From Candidatus Koribacter versatilis Ellin345 (GTDB taxonomy: Bacteria > Acidobacteriota > Terriglobia > Terriglobales > Acidobacteriaceae), in contig NC_008009.1 of the NCBI RefSeq assembly GCF_000014005.1, positions 1,178,001-1,242,000 of the forward strand: a DNA stretch of 64,000 bases, in the 5' to 3' direction. Of the stretch, positions 48,127-57,282 are shown piece by piece. Made by a program: the position numbers and the translations under genes. The stretch's first letter is position 1. The number at the start of each line of letters is the position of its first letter. The notes below the pieces were generated by a model. The model was not told where the DNA came from and did not search any database. It was given only the letters and a program-made list of their open reading frames with translations.

Positions 48127-49017
48127 ATGACCGCCCGCACCTTCGCCTACCAGCAACTCGACGTCTTCACCAACCAGCCGCTTCAGGGCAATATGCTCGC
48201 CGTCTTTACGGACGCCCGCGGCCTCTCCGACGCCGAGATGCAGGCCATTGCGAAGGAAACCAATCTCTCCGAGACAACGTTCATTCTGCCCCGCGACGCC
48301 GAGACCGAAGCCCGCGAAGGTGTGAAGGTCCGAATCTTCACGGTGGAGGAAGAACTCCAGTTCGCCGGTCATCCCACGCTCGGCACCGCATATTTGCTGC
48401 ACCAGAGCGACGACAGCGACCAGGTCACCCTCGATCTTAAAGTCGGCAAGATCCCCGTCACCTTCACCCGCGACGCCCAGGGCCTGGCCTTCGGCGAAAT
48501 GCGCCAGCGCGACCCCGAATTCGGACAGGTCCACGACGACGCCGTTGCCATCGCACGCATTGCCGGCATTCGCCTCGACGACATCGACGCATCTCTCCCG
48601 ATCCAGACCGTCTCCACCGGAATGCCTTTCGTCATCGTGCCAATCCGCACTCTCGCGGCACTTCGCAACCTGCGCTTCAACTGGCAGGCGGCGTCCGACT
48701 ATCTCGCCAAGACTGACGGCAAGTTCTTCTATTTCGTCTCGGAAGAAACCGAGCAGAAAACCTCGTCGCTCCACGCCCGCATGATCTTCTACAACGGCGA
48801 AGATCCGGCTACGGGTTCGGCTGCGGGCTGTTGTGCAGCGTGGGCGGTGCAACATGGCGTGGTTGCGTCAGACGCGCAGGCGATCATCGAGCAGGGAATC
48901 GAGATGAAGCGAGCGAGCTACATTCATTTCCGCGCGACGAAGCGTAACGAATCGGTCAGCAATGTCCGCGTAGGTGGTCACTGTGTGAAGGTGTCGGACG
49001 CGACCTTGTCGTTTTAG
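48127..49017 (+). CDS. PhzF-family isomerase
   Basis: I start at the ATG at 48127; a longer frame runs through the tRNA-Sec. The 296-residue protein has the PhzF-type double-barrel pattern: YQQLDVFTNQPLQGNMLAVF, KETNLSETTFIL with the conserved Glu, VRIFTVEEELQFAGHPTLGTAYLL, and DPATGSAAGCCAAW. Members catalyse epimerase or isomerase reactions in which a Glu acts as base. The family is very broad and only one member makes phenazines, so the name should not be read as a phenazine role. No biosynthetic neighbours exist. Confidence 0.92.
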   Translation: MTARTFAYQQLDVFTNQPLQGNMLAVFTDARGLSDAEMQAIAKETNLSETTFILPRDAETEAREGVKVRIFTVEEELQFAGHPTLGTAYLLHQSDDSDQVTLDLKVGKIPVTFTRDAQGLAFGEMRQRDPEFGQVHDDAVAIARIAGIRLDDIDASLPIQTVSTGMPFVIVPIRTLAALRNLRFNWQAASDYLAKTDGKFFYFVSEETEQKTSSLHARMIFYNGEDPATGSAAGCCAAWAVQHGVVASDAQAIIEQGIEMKRASYIHFRATKRNESVSNVRVGGHCVKVSDATLSF

Positions 49018-49208
49018 GACCCAACAAGCGGCATGAAATGAACCACATCGCGGAACCGCAGATTTCCACATCATGCACAGGCATTTTTCTCGAAAGAGCC
49101 CTTTACACGCCCGTCATCGGCTTCTAGTATCGCCTTCGCTCTGGCTCAAAAAAACTGGTGAAAGTGAAACGGCGGACCTGCTCAAGTCCGTCGCGCAGTG
49201 TGCCCTGG

Positions 49209-49646
49209 ATGAAGCCCAAACGCACGATCTTATGTGTTGACGACAACGAACAATCCCTCTCCATCCGCAAAGTCATGCTTGAGACCCGCGGCTACCGCGT
49301 GATCACCACCCACAACGGACGCGAAGCGCTCGACTTCATCCGCCGCGGCGGCATCGACCTCCTGCTTACTGATCTCGTCATGCCCGAACTCGATGGCAAC
49401 GAGCTCATTCGTAAAGCCAAGGAACTCTCGCCCTTCACGCCAGCGATCCTTTTCTCCGGCCACACGAAGTTCATCACCACCGATAGCCAGGCGGACCTCT
49501 TCTTGCCAAAGGGAGCGCACGCCCCGATCGAACTGCTCGAGCGCATCCGGTTGATGCTCGTCCGCAAGCGCGGACCGAAGCGCCCGGCAACATCGGTGCC
49601 CATAGAAATCGCCGCCCACGTCGGCGCGAGTCCCGGCATCGCCTAA
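49209..49646 (+). CDS. Single-domain response regulator
   Basis: I start at the ATG at 49209, directly before KRTILCVDDNEQSLSIRKVM; an earlier GTG would add an unlikely Arg/Ser-rich tail. The 145-residue receiver has the acidic pair in CVDDNE, the phospho-acceptor Asp in LLLTDLVMPELDG, a Ser in LFSGHT and the Lys in FLPKGAH. The C-terminal 25 residues are basic and probably disordered. There is no output domain and no adjacent kinase, so its partner is unknown. A terminator follows. Confidence 0.87.
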   Translation: MKPKRTILCVDDNEQSLSIRKVMLETRGYRVITTHNGREALDFIRRGGIDLLLTDLVMPELDGNELIRKAKELSPFTPAILFSGHTKFITTDSQADLFLPKGAHAPIELLERIRLMLVRKRGPKRPATSVPIEIAAHVGASPGIA

Positions 49647-49670
49647 TTCAATTTTCATTCGAATAAAAGA

Positions 49671-49692
49671 CCGGCCTGCGGGCCGGCTTTTC
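49671..49692 (+). terminator. Rho-independent terminator of the response regulator gene
   Basis: CCGGCC-TGCG-GGCCGG (49671-49686) is followed by CTTTTCTTT. It lies 24 bases after the stop codon. Confidence 0.85.
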
Positions 49693-50048
49693 TTTGTTTC
49701 GAAAAGCAGCAACTCACCTCAGGTGTTTTCCCTACTATCCAGAGTTGCTGGATTTCCACATTCAGAGTAGCCGGATTAGGTGCGTTTTGCTGTAAATCCA
49801 GAGTCTCTCGTCTGTAACGCAATGAAAATAAATAAGAAATGCCGATGGCTAGTTCTGTGGAGTTAGTTCTCGCCTAGGAGATTCACCCGATGCGTTTTAA
49901 GGTTAAAACTTGAAGAACATTAAGCCCAATGGAGGATGTTGGCGGGCAACCCAAACGAATACTCTGCACAAGTCGCGAGTGATGCATCACCCAGATTCGC
50001 TCTGCCTCATTCCTAACTAGTTTTATTTGTGCAGGAGACAAGCCTAAG
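49693..50048. other. Intergenic region with a tiny leader-like frame
   Basis: No normal gene is seen. ATCCAG-AGTTG-CTGGAT (49737-49753) is a perfect inverted repeat, and ATCCAGAGT recurs near 49796. AGGAG at 49876-49880 precedes an ATG at 49890 that opens only seven codons (MRFKVKT) before TGA. This could be a leader peptide or the broken start of the adjacent decayed gene. The region is AT-rich compared with its flanks. Confidence 0.45.
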
Positions 50049-50300
50049 GTGACGATTTCAAGAGCCATCGCCATCATTCCCACCTTATCGGCCCGCTCCT
50101 TTTGCTGGTTTTCCGGTTCGCAGCTCGTGCCGGAACTTCAGAGCTCCATCAGTCAGGCGAAATTGGTCTCGATCTACAAGGCGTTCTGGCCAGAAGGTAG
50201 CAGCGTCTCGGAACTGAATGCAGCGTTCCAAATCGACGGCAACCGCTACCACACGCCGTACAGCACCGTGTTCGACAAGTTCAGCTTGTCGGCTTGGTGA
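50049..50300 (+). pseudogene. Decayed 3' fragment of a paralogue of the following secreted-protein gene
   Basis: The final stretch of this 83-codon frame aligns with the end of the next gene. ELQSSISQAKLVS matches EFQRVNGQMKFIS, and KAFWPEGSSVSELNAAFQ matches KSYNPTTSSVTELNIAVQ, with about nine residues deleted between the two blocks. ALL matching residues lie at the same distance from the stop, and both end in aromatic-rich FSLSAW and NMYAW. The N-terminal part of the gene, including its signal peptide, is absent. It appears to be the remnant of a tandem duplication, though I cannot exclude a short expressed product starting at GTG 50049. Confidence 0.65.
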
Positions 50301-50388
50301 GCAATACCGGTCACCCGACGGCAAGACTGCCGGGGACCTGCTCCACCACTTTGTCTTGGAAGTTGCAGTACTTCAGCGGAGGCAGTAT

Positions 50389-51360
50389 ATGCGTTCTTTG
50401 ATCGTTGGCCTTTTTGTGTTCGCCCTCACGGGCCTGGCGTCGGCGACGGTATCCGTTTTTTCTCCCACCAACGGATCCACCGTTTCGACATCGGTCCATG
50501 TGACCTCGACCTCCTCCTCCTCTCATGCGATCACCAAGACGATCGTTTACATCGATAACAACCAGGCCTACACCAACTCCTCCAGCACCGTCAGCACATA
50601 CGTCACGGTGGCTGCCGGCGCGCACACCATGGTCGTGCAGTCGTGGGACTCGGTCGGAACGGTCCTCAAATCCTCCGCGATCGCCTTCACTGCGAACGCC
50701 TCGGTGGTTCCTGCCAACGCTGCGAAGTACCTCAACATTGACCAGATGTCCGGATGGGAGTCCTGCGACAAATGCGCCGGCGCTGGTGGCAATGGACCGA
50801 CTGCATACCATTCGCTCACCCAGGGCGTTCTGTCGCCGGTACTAAACGGCAAGTCCACCCAGCTTTATCTCCAGCCGAGCACGGCGTACGCCAACGCTTT
50901 GTGGTGGAAGCAACTCGGGGCCAATTCCAGCGTCAGCAACTTCTCGTATGACCTGTACTTCTACATGAAGAATCCTTCTGCCTCGCAAGCCCTGGAGTTC
51001 GACCTGAACCAGTCGATCAACGGCAAGAAGTACATCTTCGGCACGCAATGCGATATCAAGAACCATCACGACTGGGACATCTACGACGCCTATAACCACA
51101 AGTGGATGCAGACCGGCATCGCCTGCTCGGTGCCGCAAGCGTACACCTGGAACCATCTCATCCTGGAATTCCAGCGCGTCAACGGACAGATGAAGTTCAT
51201 CTCCGTTACTCTCAACGGGAAGAAGAGCTACTTCAACAAGAGCTACAACCCCACCACCAGCAGCGTCACCGAGTTGAACATCGCCGTGCAATTGGATGGC
51301 GACGGATCCGCTACTCCGTACAACCAGTGGATCGACAACGTAAACATGTACGCCTGGTAG
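50389..51360 (+). CDS. Secreted protein with an Ig-like domain and a lectin-like C-terminal region
   Basis: I start at the ATG at 50389, with GGAGG upstream and a good signal peptide (SLIVGLFVFALTGLASA). The 323-residue protein has an Ig-like fold at about residues 20-105 (VSVFSPTNGSTVSTSVHV, IVYIDNNQAY, VVQSWDSVG), then a beta-rich, Trp- and Asp-containing domain (YDLYFYMKN, LEFDLNQSI, HDWDIYDAYNHKW, LEFQRVNGQMKF, PYNQWIDNVNMYAW). The second region resembles concanavalin-like lectin or sugar-binding sandwiches. It is an extracellular protein, and its ligand is unknown. A partial paralogue lies just upstream. Confidence 0.78.
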   Translation: MRSLIVGLFVFALTGLASATVSVFSPTNGSTVSTSVHVTSTSSSSHAITKTIVYIDNNQAYTNSSSTVSTYVTVAAGAHTMVVQSWDSVGTVLKSSAIAFTANASVVPANAAKYLNIDQMSGWESCDKCAGAGGNGPTAYHSLTQGVLSPVLNGKSTQLYLQPSTAYANALWWKQLGANSSVSNFSYDLYFYMKNPSASQALEFDLNQSINGKKYIFGTQCDIKNHHDWDIYDAYNHKWMQTGIACSVPQAYTWNHLILEFQRVNGQMKFISVTLNGKKSYFNKSYNPTTSSVTELNIAVQLDGDGSATPYNQWIDNVNMYAW

Positions 51361-51381
51361 ATTTTTAATAGCACGAAGTGG

Positions 51382-51410
51382 AAAGGCATGGCCGCGAGCC
51401 ATGCCTTTTT
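51382..51410 (+). terminator. Rho-independent terminator
   Basis: AAAGGCATGGC (51382-51392) pairs fully with GCCATGCCTTT (51398-51408) across the CGCGA loop, followed by more T. It lies 21 bases after the secreted-protein gene. Confidence 0.9.
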
Positions 51411-51515
51411 CGTCACCGCGAAGCCGCGTCCCAATGGCTCCATCGTGTAATATCAAAGATTACCCGGCTCGCGTCGTCCCACACCGAGAGAGTATTGCCG
51501 GGTGCTGAATACTTA

Positions 51516-52238
51516 ATGGCAGCCATCATCCAAGCACAAGAACTCCGCAAAACTTACAAAATCGGCAAGGTCGACGTCCCCGCGCTTCGCGGTGTCTCGT
51601 TCGACGTCGAAGAGGGCGAATTCGTCAGCGTTGTTGGCCCGTCCGGCAGCGGCAAATCGACCCTGTTCTACATCCTCGGCGGGTTGACCAAGGCCGATGG
51701 CGGACGCGTCCTGATCGGCGGCACCGACTTCGCCCAGCTCTCCGATGCCGAACGTACCAATCTCCGCAAGACCAAGATCGGCTTCGTCTTCCAGAAATTT
51801 AATCTGCTTCCCACCCTGACCGCCCGCGACAACATCAACATTGCGCGCGATATCGCCGGGCGCAAGGCGACGGCGGAAGATGAAGCTCTCTCGGCGCGCA
51901 TTAACGCGCTGCTTGGCATTGATAAGCGTCTCGATCACCGTCCCTCGGAACTCAGCGGCGGCGAACAACAGCGTGTCGCGCTGGCTCGCGCGCTCGTCAA
52001 TCGGCCTGCCATCGTTTTGGCCGACGAGCCCACCGGCAACCTCGACTCGAAAAATTCCGACATCGTGCTCAACATGCTTCGCCAGTCCAACCGCGAGTTC
52101 GGCCAGACCGTGCTGATGATCACGCACAATCCCGAGGCAGCGAGCTTCGGAGACCGCATCATCCATATGCGCGACGGCGAAATCGTAGCGCCGGAAAAAG
52201 ATCCGCAATGGGTCCCCAGCACTCCCAACAAACAATAG
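51516..52238 (+). CDS. ABC transporter ATP-binding protein, MacB/LolD type
   Basis: I start at the ATG at 51516, the usual start for the family; a longer frame crosses the terminator. The 240-residue protein has all ATPase motifs: Walker A GPSGSGKST, the Q-loop VFQKFNLLPTLTARDNI, the signature LSGGEQQR, Walker B AIVLADEP followed by TGNLDSKNSD, and the His switch MITHNPE. MacB and LolD-type ATPases drive lipoprotein release or export of peptides and macrolides with a permease partner. No permease is adjacent, so it may work with one encoded elsewhere. Confidence 0.92.
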   Translation: MAAIIQAQELRKTYKIGKVDVPALRGVSFDVEEGEFVSVVGPSGSGKSTLFYILGGLTKADGGRVLIGGTDFAQLSDAERTNLRKTKIGFVFQKFNLLPTLTARDNINIARDIAGRKATAEDEALSARINALLGIDKRLDHRPSELSGGEQQRVALARALVNRPAIVLADEPTGNLDSKNSDIVLNMLRQSNREFGQTVLMITHNPEAASFGDRIIHMRDGEIVAPEKDPQWVPSTPNKQ

Positions 52239-52247
52239 GCGCCGGCG

Positions 52248-54248
52248 TTACGGCAGGAACCCTACCACCTGCCACAGCGGCGCCGGATCGTACACTGCGC
52301 CAGCCGCCACCGTTCGCCAGACTTTACGTGTGTTGTGAATGTCGGCGAGCGGGTCGGCGTTCAGCAGCAGAACGTCGCCGCGTTTTCCGGCTTCCAGTGA
52401 ACCCGACTCTTTCTCCACGCCCACGGCCCTCGCCGCCTCAATAGTTGCAGCCTGGATCGCTTCCTGCGGAGTGAAGCCGGCCTCCACGTACAGTTCCAGC
52501 TCGCGGTGCAGGGAATATCCAGGAATGGCTTGGTCGGTTCCGGCGACGATCGGGACCTTTGCTTCGTGAAGCGCGCGCAGCGTGGCGATAATCGCCTTCC
52601 TTCGCGCATCGGCAATTGCGGCGCGGTCTCCAGTTGGCGGCGGACTATCCAAAGCCTCGCGCAATTGTGGTGGAAGGTGGTCGACGCCCGGCTCAACTTC
52701 GTGGAGCGGCACCGTAATCGAGAAGCTCTCATACAACGCCGCCGTCGGGTCGAGGACGGTGTGGTGTGCTTGCAAGGTCGAGACCAGGTCCTTCATCCGC
52801 GCCCCTTCCAATTCGAGCACCGCCGGCTTGGAACGGTCCGGTTTGCCATCAGCGCCGAAGATGGGACGGGTCGAGTACTGCAGTTCGTAGCTGATGTGAT
52901 TGATCTGGTCCATTCCAAGGTGGATGCCCTGAATCGCCGTCATTCCTTCAGGGATATGGCCAGTTACGGTCATCCCTTTTGCGTGTGCTTCGGTGGTAAT
53001 CGCCTTCACGATCTCCGGCTTCACTGAGCTGTAGATCTTGATTTGCCTTGCACCCGCAGATGCATATTTGTCCACCCATTCCCGCGCCTGCTCGGGCGTG
53101 TCGGCAATGGTCACGCCGATCGTCAATTGTCCCGATCCGTCAATCACGCCCGCAAATTCAAGGTGCGGACCAATCGCGGGATCCTGCTTGCGATCAAGTT
53201 CGTCATGAAGTGTCTGGATAAACTCAAACTCATTCCCGACGTCGCGGACCGTGGTCACGCCAGCGGCAAGGTAAATCGGTCCCCACTCCACCTGTTCGTA
53301 GTGAGCATGCATGTCCCACAGTCCCGGGACTGCGAACTTGCCGGTGGCGTCTAGCACTTTCGCATCGCTGGGTATCGTGACCTGGTCTTTCGGGCCCACA
53401 GCTCGAATAACTCCATCTTCGATCAAGATCACGCCATTTTGGATCGGCGGCGCAATCGAGTCTTCGATCGTCGCGCCGACGATAGCGAGCCGCCGTGATG
53501 GAGCCATGCGCGCGGTCGCACTCAGCTTCTTCAAATTCGCAAGATCGGCCTTCACCGCGTCCGCAATAAACAGATTGAGGCTCTTCGCATACTTCTCGCG
53601 GACGGCTTCGAAGTGATCGAATTCCGCATCGATGCTGACCAGCGCGACCAGGTTCTGCGCGTCGTCCATCCACAACGATTCCTGTCCCCAGATCAAGCCA
53701 CTTACCGTGTATCCGTGCGTCGCCTTACCGTCGATTGCCAGCGTTCCCGCAGGGGTGATACGAACCGTCGCCTTCGATGGATAAGCAGTGAACTCCTGTG
53801 GCTTTCCATGCTTCAGCCACCAGCGCATCATCTGTTCCTGCATCGCCACCGGTGAATATCCGTCCACAACGAACCATGATTTGTCGGCTTTTTGCGTCTC
53901 GGATTTGCCGCTACGCGTGATGGATACGGTGTCGCCCGCCACTGTAACCGAGTCATCCATCTCAGCCTGACGCGAGGGCTTGCCCTTCGCGCTGAACGAG
54001 CGCGGCGCCATGTCGCGCGTGCCGGCGACAAACGTAGTCTCCAGCGGGACCTTCGTACCGCGATCCGTAAACAGAAAATGTGAAGTCAGCGTGTAGCTGT
54101 CTTTGTCCGTGGCGATGGAATAGGTCTCACTGCCGATGGGACGAGCGAACTTATGCAGGACGAAACTGCCGGAGGTGGCAGTCTGCTGCGCCAACACGAT
54201 CGCGCCAGAGAGGAAAAAGCACACCAGGAGAAAACGAGCAAAACGCAT
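52248..54248 (-). CDS. Secreted amidohydrolase-family protein
   Basis: I start at the ATG at 54248, which has GAAGGAGA upstream and a signal peptide (FARFLLVCFFLSGAIVLAQQ); the longer frame is non-coding. The 666-residue protein has an N-terminal region of about 230 residues unlike known enzymes, then an amidohydrolase barrel: IVGATIEDSIAPP, GLWDMHAHYEQV with the HxH metal pair, HIPEGM, and GTDQAIPG with the metal Asp. The final strands read RGDVLLLNADPLADI, typical of the imidazolonepropionase/prolidase-like branch. Its substrate is unknown; exported members often act on peptides or amidated compounds. It has no operon partner. Confidence 0.87.
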   Translation of the reverse strand: MRFARFLLVCFFLSGAIVLAQQTATSGSFVLHKFARPIGSETYSIATDKDSYTLTSHFLFTDRGTKVPLETTFVAGTRDMAPRSFSAKGKPSRQAEMDDSVTVAGDTVSITRSGKSETQKADKSWFVVDGYSPVAMQEQMMRWWLKHGKPQEFTAYPSKATVRITPAGTLAIDGKATHGYTVSGLIWGQESLWMDDAQNLVALVSIDAEFDHFEAVREKYAKSLNLFIADAVKADLANLKKLSATARMAPSRRLAIVGATIEDSIAPPIQNGVILIEDGVIRAVGPKDQVTIPSDAKVLDATGKFAVPGLWDMHAHYEQVEWGPIYLAAGVTTVRDVGNEFEFIQTLHDELDRKQDPAIGPHLEFAGVIDGSGQLTIGVTIADTPEQAREWVDKYASAGARQIKIYSSVKPEIVKAITTEAHAKGMTVTGHIPEGMTAIQGIHLGMDQINHISYELQYSTRPIFGADGKPDRSKPAVLELEGARMKDLVSTLQAHHTVLDPTAALYESFSITVPLHEVEPGVDHLPPQLREALDSPPPTGDRAAIADARRKAIIATLRALHEAKVPIVAGTDQAIPGYSLHRELELYVEAGFTPQEAIQAATIEAARAVGVEKESGSLEAGKRGDVLLLNADPLADIHNTRKVWRTVAAGAVYDPAPLWQVVGFLP

Positions 54249-54330
54249 GAGTCTCCTTCGAATTGCAAAGAGAGCATTCTTGTCCATCATTACGTTGGAA
54301 TCAAGCTGGTGGGAGGCAAAGCAGCAACTG

Positions 54331-54362
54331 TCATTGCGAGGAGCGCAGCGACGTGGCAATCC
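54331..54362. repeat. Dispersed REP-like repeat, copy 1
   Basis: TCATTGCGAGGAGCGCAGCG continues into ACGTGGCAATCC. It is almost the same as a second copy at 62338-62380, which keeps TCATTGCGAGGAG and GACGTGGCAATC. TTGC and GCAA at its ends make a short inverted pair. It lies in a non-coding gap. Confidence 0.75.
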
Positions 54363-54471
54363 CCAAGGTCTGTCCACGCCACAACCTCGGAAAGTCTTTC
54401 CCACTACAGCCGACGCCAAATGACAAAAGGCGGCCGACTAGGCCGCCCATTGCGATGGTGCAATCTTCAAA

Positions 54472-55164
54472 CTAGCTTACCGGTTCCGCCAACCGCTGGT
54501 TGATCGCAAACAGCGCCAGTTCCAACCGGCTCGACACGCCCACCTTGTCGAAAATGTTCGTCAGGTGATGCTTCACGGTGTCTTCGCTGAGGTTGAACTT
54601 CTTCGCGATCTCCTTGTTGGTAAAGCCCGCGACAATCGTTCCGAGAATTTCCATCTCGCGCTTGGTGAGCCCGAAGTTCTTGGCCTGCGAATCCGCCTGT
54701 GCACCGGCCGCCGTGGACTTCAGATACTCCACGATGTCGTTCACGCTCTCGCGGCCCACCCAGTACTGGCCGGCCATCACCGAGCGAATGCCCTTGAGCA
54801 GCAGCTGCGTCGCAGACTCTTTCAGGATGATGCCCTTCGCACCGGCCTGCAGCGCTTGCACGATCTGCGCTTTTTCAATCGCAGCAGTCAGAATGATGAT
54901 CTTCGTCGAGCTGTCGTCGGTAGTCAGCTCGCGCAGCGCATCCAGGCCGGGAACGCGTGGCATTGCCAGGTCGAGCAGCAATACGTCAGGTCCCAGCCGT
55001 CGCGCCTGCTGGACCGCTTCTCCGCCATCGGCAGCTTCGCCGATTACATCAAACTCCGGCTCCGATTCCAGCAGCCGCCGCAGGCCGTCGCGAAAAATAG
55101 TGTGGTCGTCGGCAATCAGTATGCGGACGGTTTTCGTTGCTGTGCTCTTATCCATGGCTTGCAT
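54472..55164 (-). CDS. NarL/FixJ-type response regulator
   Basis: The start is the ATG at 55164, with AAAGGA upstream; the ATG three codons later is an alternative. The 230-residue protein has a receiver (ILIADDHTIFRDGLRR with the acidic pair, VLLLDLAMPRVPG with the phospho-Asp, IILTAA, ILKES with Lys) and a LuxR-type HTH at about 165-225 (LTKREMEILGTIVAGF, NKEIAKKFNLSEDTVKHHLTNIF). It binds DNA when phosphorylated. It follows the kinase gene with a 17-base overlap, so the pair is translated together and functions as one two-component system. Confidence 0.95.
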   Translation of the reverse strand: MQAMDKSTATKTVRILIADDHTIFRDGLRRLLESEPEFDVIGEAADGGEAVQQARRLGPDVLLLDLAMPRVPGLDALRELTTDDSSTKIIILTAAIEKAQIVQALQAGAKGIILKESATQLLLKGIRSVMAGQYWVGRESVNDIVEYLKSTAAGAQADSQAKNFGLTKREMEILGTIVAGFTNKEIAKKFNLSEDTVKHHLTNIFDKVGVSSRLELALFAINQRLAEPVS

Positions 55165-56926
55165 GTCCTTTCTTCGGAACCATTATCTCCAGGCGCGATC
55201 CTTCGCCGGGTGTCGATTGGATAACGAGTTCTCCGCCGATTGACCGCACCCGCTCCTTGATGATGGCCGGGCCGCGGCGAATGGTATCCAATTCTATGAG
55301 GTTGCGGCGTCCTGTGAAGTCAAATCCTCTTCCGTCGTCGTCAATCATCAGGAGCCAGTGATTATTTTCCTGCGCGAACCGCACCATCGCGTTTCGTGCC
55401 CCGCTGTGCTTTCGAACGTTAATAAGTCCTTCCTGCACCACCCGGGTCAGCTCGCGGCAAACCTTCGGAGTCAGTGTAACCTCCTGCAGGTCGGTCACGA
55501 ATCGCACGTAAATGCCAGTGTCGCGCCGGAAGCGGTCAACATAATCCGCCAGGTAGTCCAGGAACTGCTGCGGCCCCATGTCCACAGGCTTCATCTGCTG
55601 CATAAGCTCGCGCAGGTTAATCACTTCCTGCTGCAACAAATGCTGTACCCGTGCGAGTTCCGCCGCCAATCTCGCCGACTCTCCCACTGACTGCCGCCGG
55701 ATCACATCCACTTGCATTTCGACGGCAATCAACGACTGGATGGCACCATCGTGTAGTTCGCGGGCCACGCGGGCCCGTTCAATCGCCCCCGCCCGCGTAC
55801 GCAGCCTCCGCAACAGATACACGCTATACAACGCGGGGCCTACTTGTCGGACGATGTTCTGCGCAAAACGTAACTCCTGCTCCACGTCGCGGCCCAGTTG
55901 GGGATCGAGCACAATCATCCGCCCCGCCCACTCCTGGCCGAAATTGAACGACAGACTGAGCAAACTCTGCGCTCCGTCAGGAATTGTCAAGCCTTGCGGA
56001 GTTTCATGTTTCACCCGCGTGCCGTCGCGCTCGATTGCCGAGTAATGGGCGCCGCTGAAGCGCGGATTCGTCGTATAGAAGAAGGCGTCTGCCGCAGCGG
56101 TCGGATCGTAGATCCCCACCTCATTCAGCGACACTTCGCGCACGAAAGCGCGCGCTTCCGTTGCGTCGCCATGGGTCTGCCAAAGAAAAATCCTGCCGCT
56201 ATTCACGTCTCGCGCCAGCATCAAGGCGCGATCGCCACGGAACACATCGGAGAACCCGGTCATGACCGTGGTTAAACTGTTCGCCAGCCCAAAGTCCACG
56301 CGAATTCGACTCAACATTCGCGTAATCAATCCGTTTTCCGCGCGCAGTTCTTTCTCGCTCTCCGCGAGATAGCCGATCATTAAGCCCGCCAAAAGCAAGT
56401 ACACGCAGCGGATGATGAACTTGTTGACCTCAAGATCGCCGGCCTCGAGATCGCGCCACGCCGCCGGCCCTTTGACCAGCATCACCGACTCGAAGCCGAG
56501 GATACCCACGCTGGCGATTGACGTCGCGGCTGTCTCCCACAGCCCCCAGCGGAAGGCCGCCGAAAGCAGCGAAAACAGGTACAAGGTAAAAAACGGACTG
56601 TCCGCGCCATCGGTATAAAGACAGAGCAGGGAAGGCCAGATCACGTCGCCGATGTGGATGAGGTGCACGAAGTGCCGGTTCGCTCGCCGCCAGCGCAGCG
56701 CAGCGGAGATCGCCGCACTCCACGCCGTATAGCACAACAGCACCACATAGGCAGTCTGCCGGTATTTCTCGGGATCGGTCGGGTCCACATGCACCGCGAC
56801 CAGCGAGGTCAGGGCAACAATGACACGGGCGGTGGCTAGCGCCCGCTCAACGCGCTGCTCCTCTTCTGCGGAGAAGCCGGGACTCAACCGACGCAAAAAC
56901 CGATGTCTGAAAGATAGAGCGAGCAA
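55148..56926 (-). CDS. Membrane sensor histidine kinase of the NarX/LiaS type
   Basis: This 592-residue protein has about five hydrophobic helices in its first 200 residues, a GAF-like region (about 205-350), then HisKA_3 with ARVARELHDGAIQSLIAVEM (phospho-His) and an HATPase with VVQEGLINVRKHSGA, DDDGRGF and TPGEGSRLEI. It phosphorylates the NarL-type regulator whose gene overlaps its 3' end by 17 bases. The sensor may detect a small ligand or redox state through GAF, but the signal is unknown. Confidence 0.93.
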   Translation of the reverse strand: MLALSFRHRFLRRLSPGFSAEEEQRVERALATARVIVALTSLVAVHVDPTDPEKYRQTAYVVLLCYTAWSAAISAALRWRRANRHFVHLIHIGDVIWPSLLCLYTDGADSPFFTLYLFSLLSAAFRWGLWETAATSIASVGILGFESVMLVKGPAAWRDLEAGDLEVNKFIIRCVYLLLAGLMIGYLAESEKELRAENGLITRMLSRIRVDFGLANSLTTVMTGFSDVFRGDRALMLARDVNSGRIFLWQTHGDATEARAFVREVSLNEVGIYDPTAAADAFFYTTNPRFSGAHYSAIERDGTRVKHETPQGLTIPDGAQSLLSLSFNFGQEWAGRMIVLDPQLGRDVEQELRFAQNIVRQVGPALYSVYLLRRLRTRAGAIERARVARELHDGAIQSLIAVEMQVDVIRRQSVGESARLAAELARVQHLLQQEVINLRELMQQMKPVDMGPQQFLDYLADYVDRFRRDTGIYVRFVTDLQEVTLTPKVCRELTRVVQEGLINVRKHSGARNAMVRFAQENNHWLLMIDDDGRGFDFTGRRNLIELDTIRRGPAIIKERVRSIGGELVIQSTPGEGSRLEIMVPKKGHASHG

Positions 56927-57282
56927 TGTGCTCCGGAGAGGCCTTTTCGGCCTCTATACGCAGATTATCGGCCACCCAAGCGCCTACCGGCAACCCACAA
57001 GCGTGCCGATTCGGGTAATGACTCGTATCTCCCCGGTCAAGAATCACAAAAAAATGTGATATCTCTCACTGCGAATTGTGCGAAGCTCTCCTACGCTGAA
57101 TGTAGCCAAACCGGGATATGGCCCTAGTGCCGCCTCCCGAACGCAAGGCATGACTTCAGCCAGCAAACCCGTCGCGACCAGCTCTTCGCAATCGCATGCC
57201 CGGGTGCAGCATTGCGAACCCCCGCTGACCGCGCCGCGCCTTTGCTCGTCGAGTAGGTCCTGGTTGGAAGGAGGTACGCAAC
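56927..57282. other. Divergent region before the OB-fold protein gene
   Basis: This 356-base region lies between the divergent kinase and the small exported protein. AGAGGCC-TTTTC-GGCCTCT (56938-56957) is a perfect hairpin within 35 bases of the kinase start and could affect its translation. Elsewhere the sequence is GC-rich with no recognisable gene. GGAAGGAGG just before 57283 is the ribosome site of the next gene. Confidence 0.45.

Noticed and set aside
48127-49017. Phenazine biosynthesis gene
   Set aside because: PhzF-like enzymes are a broad family and no other phenazine genes are present.
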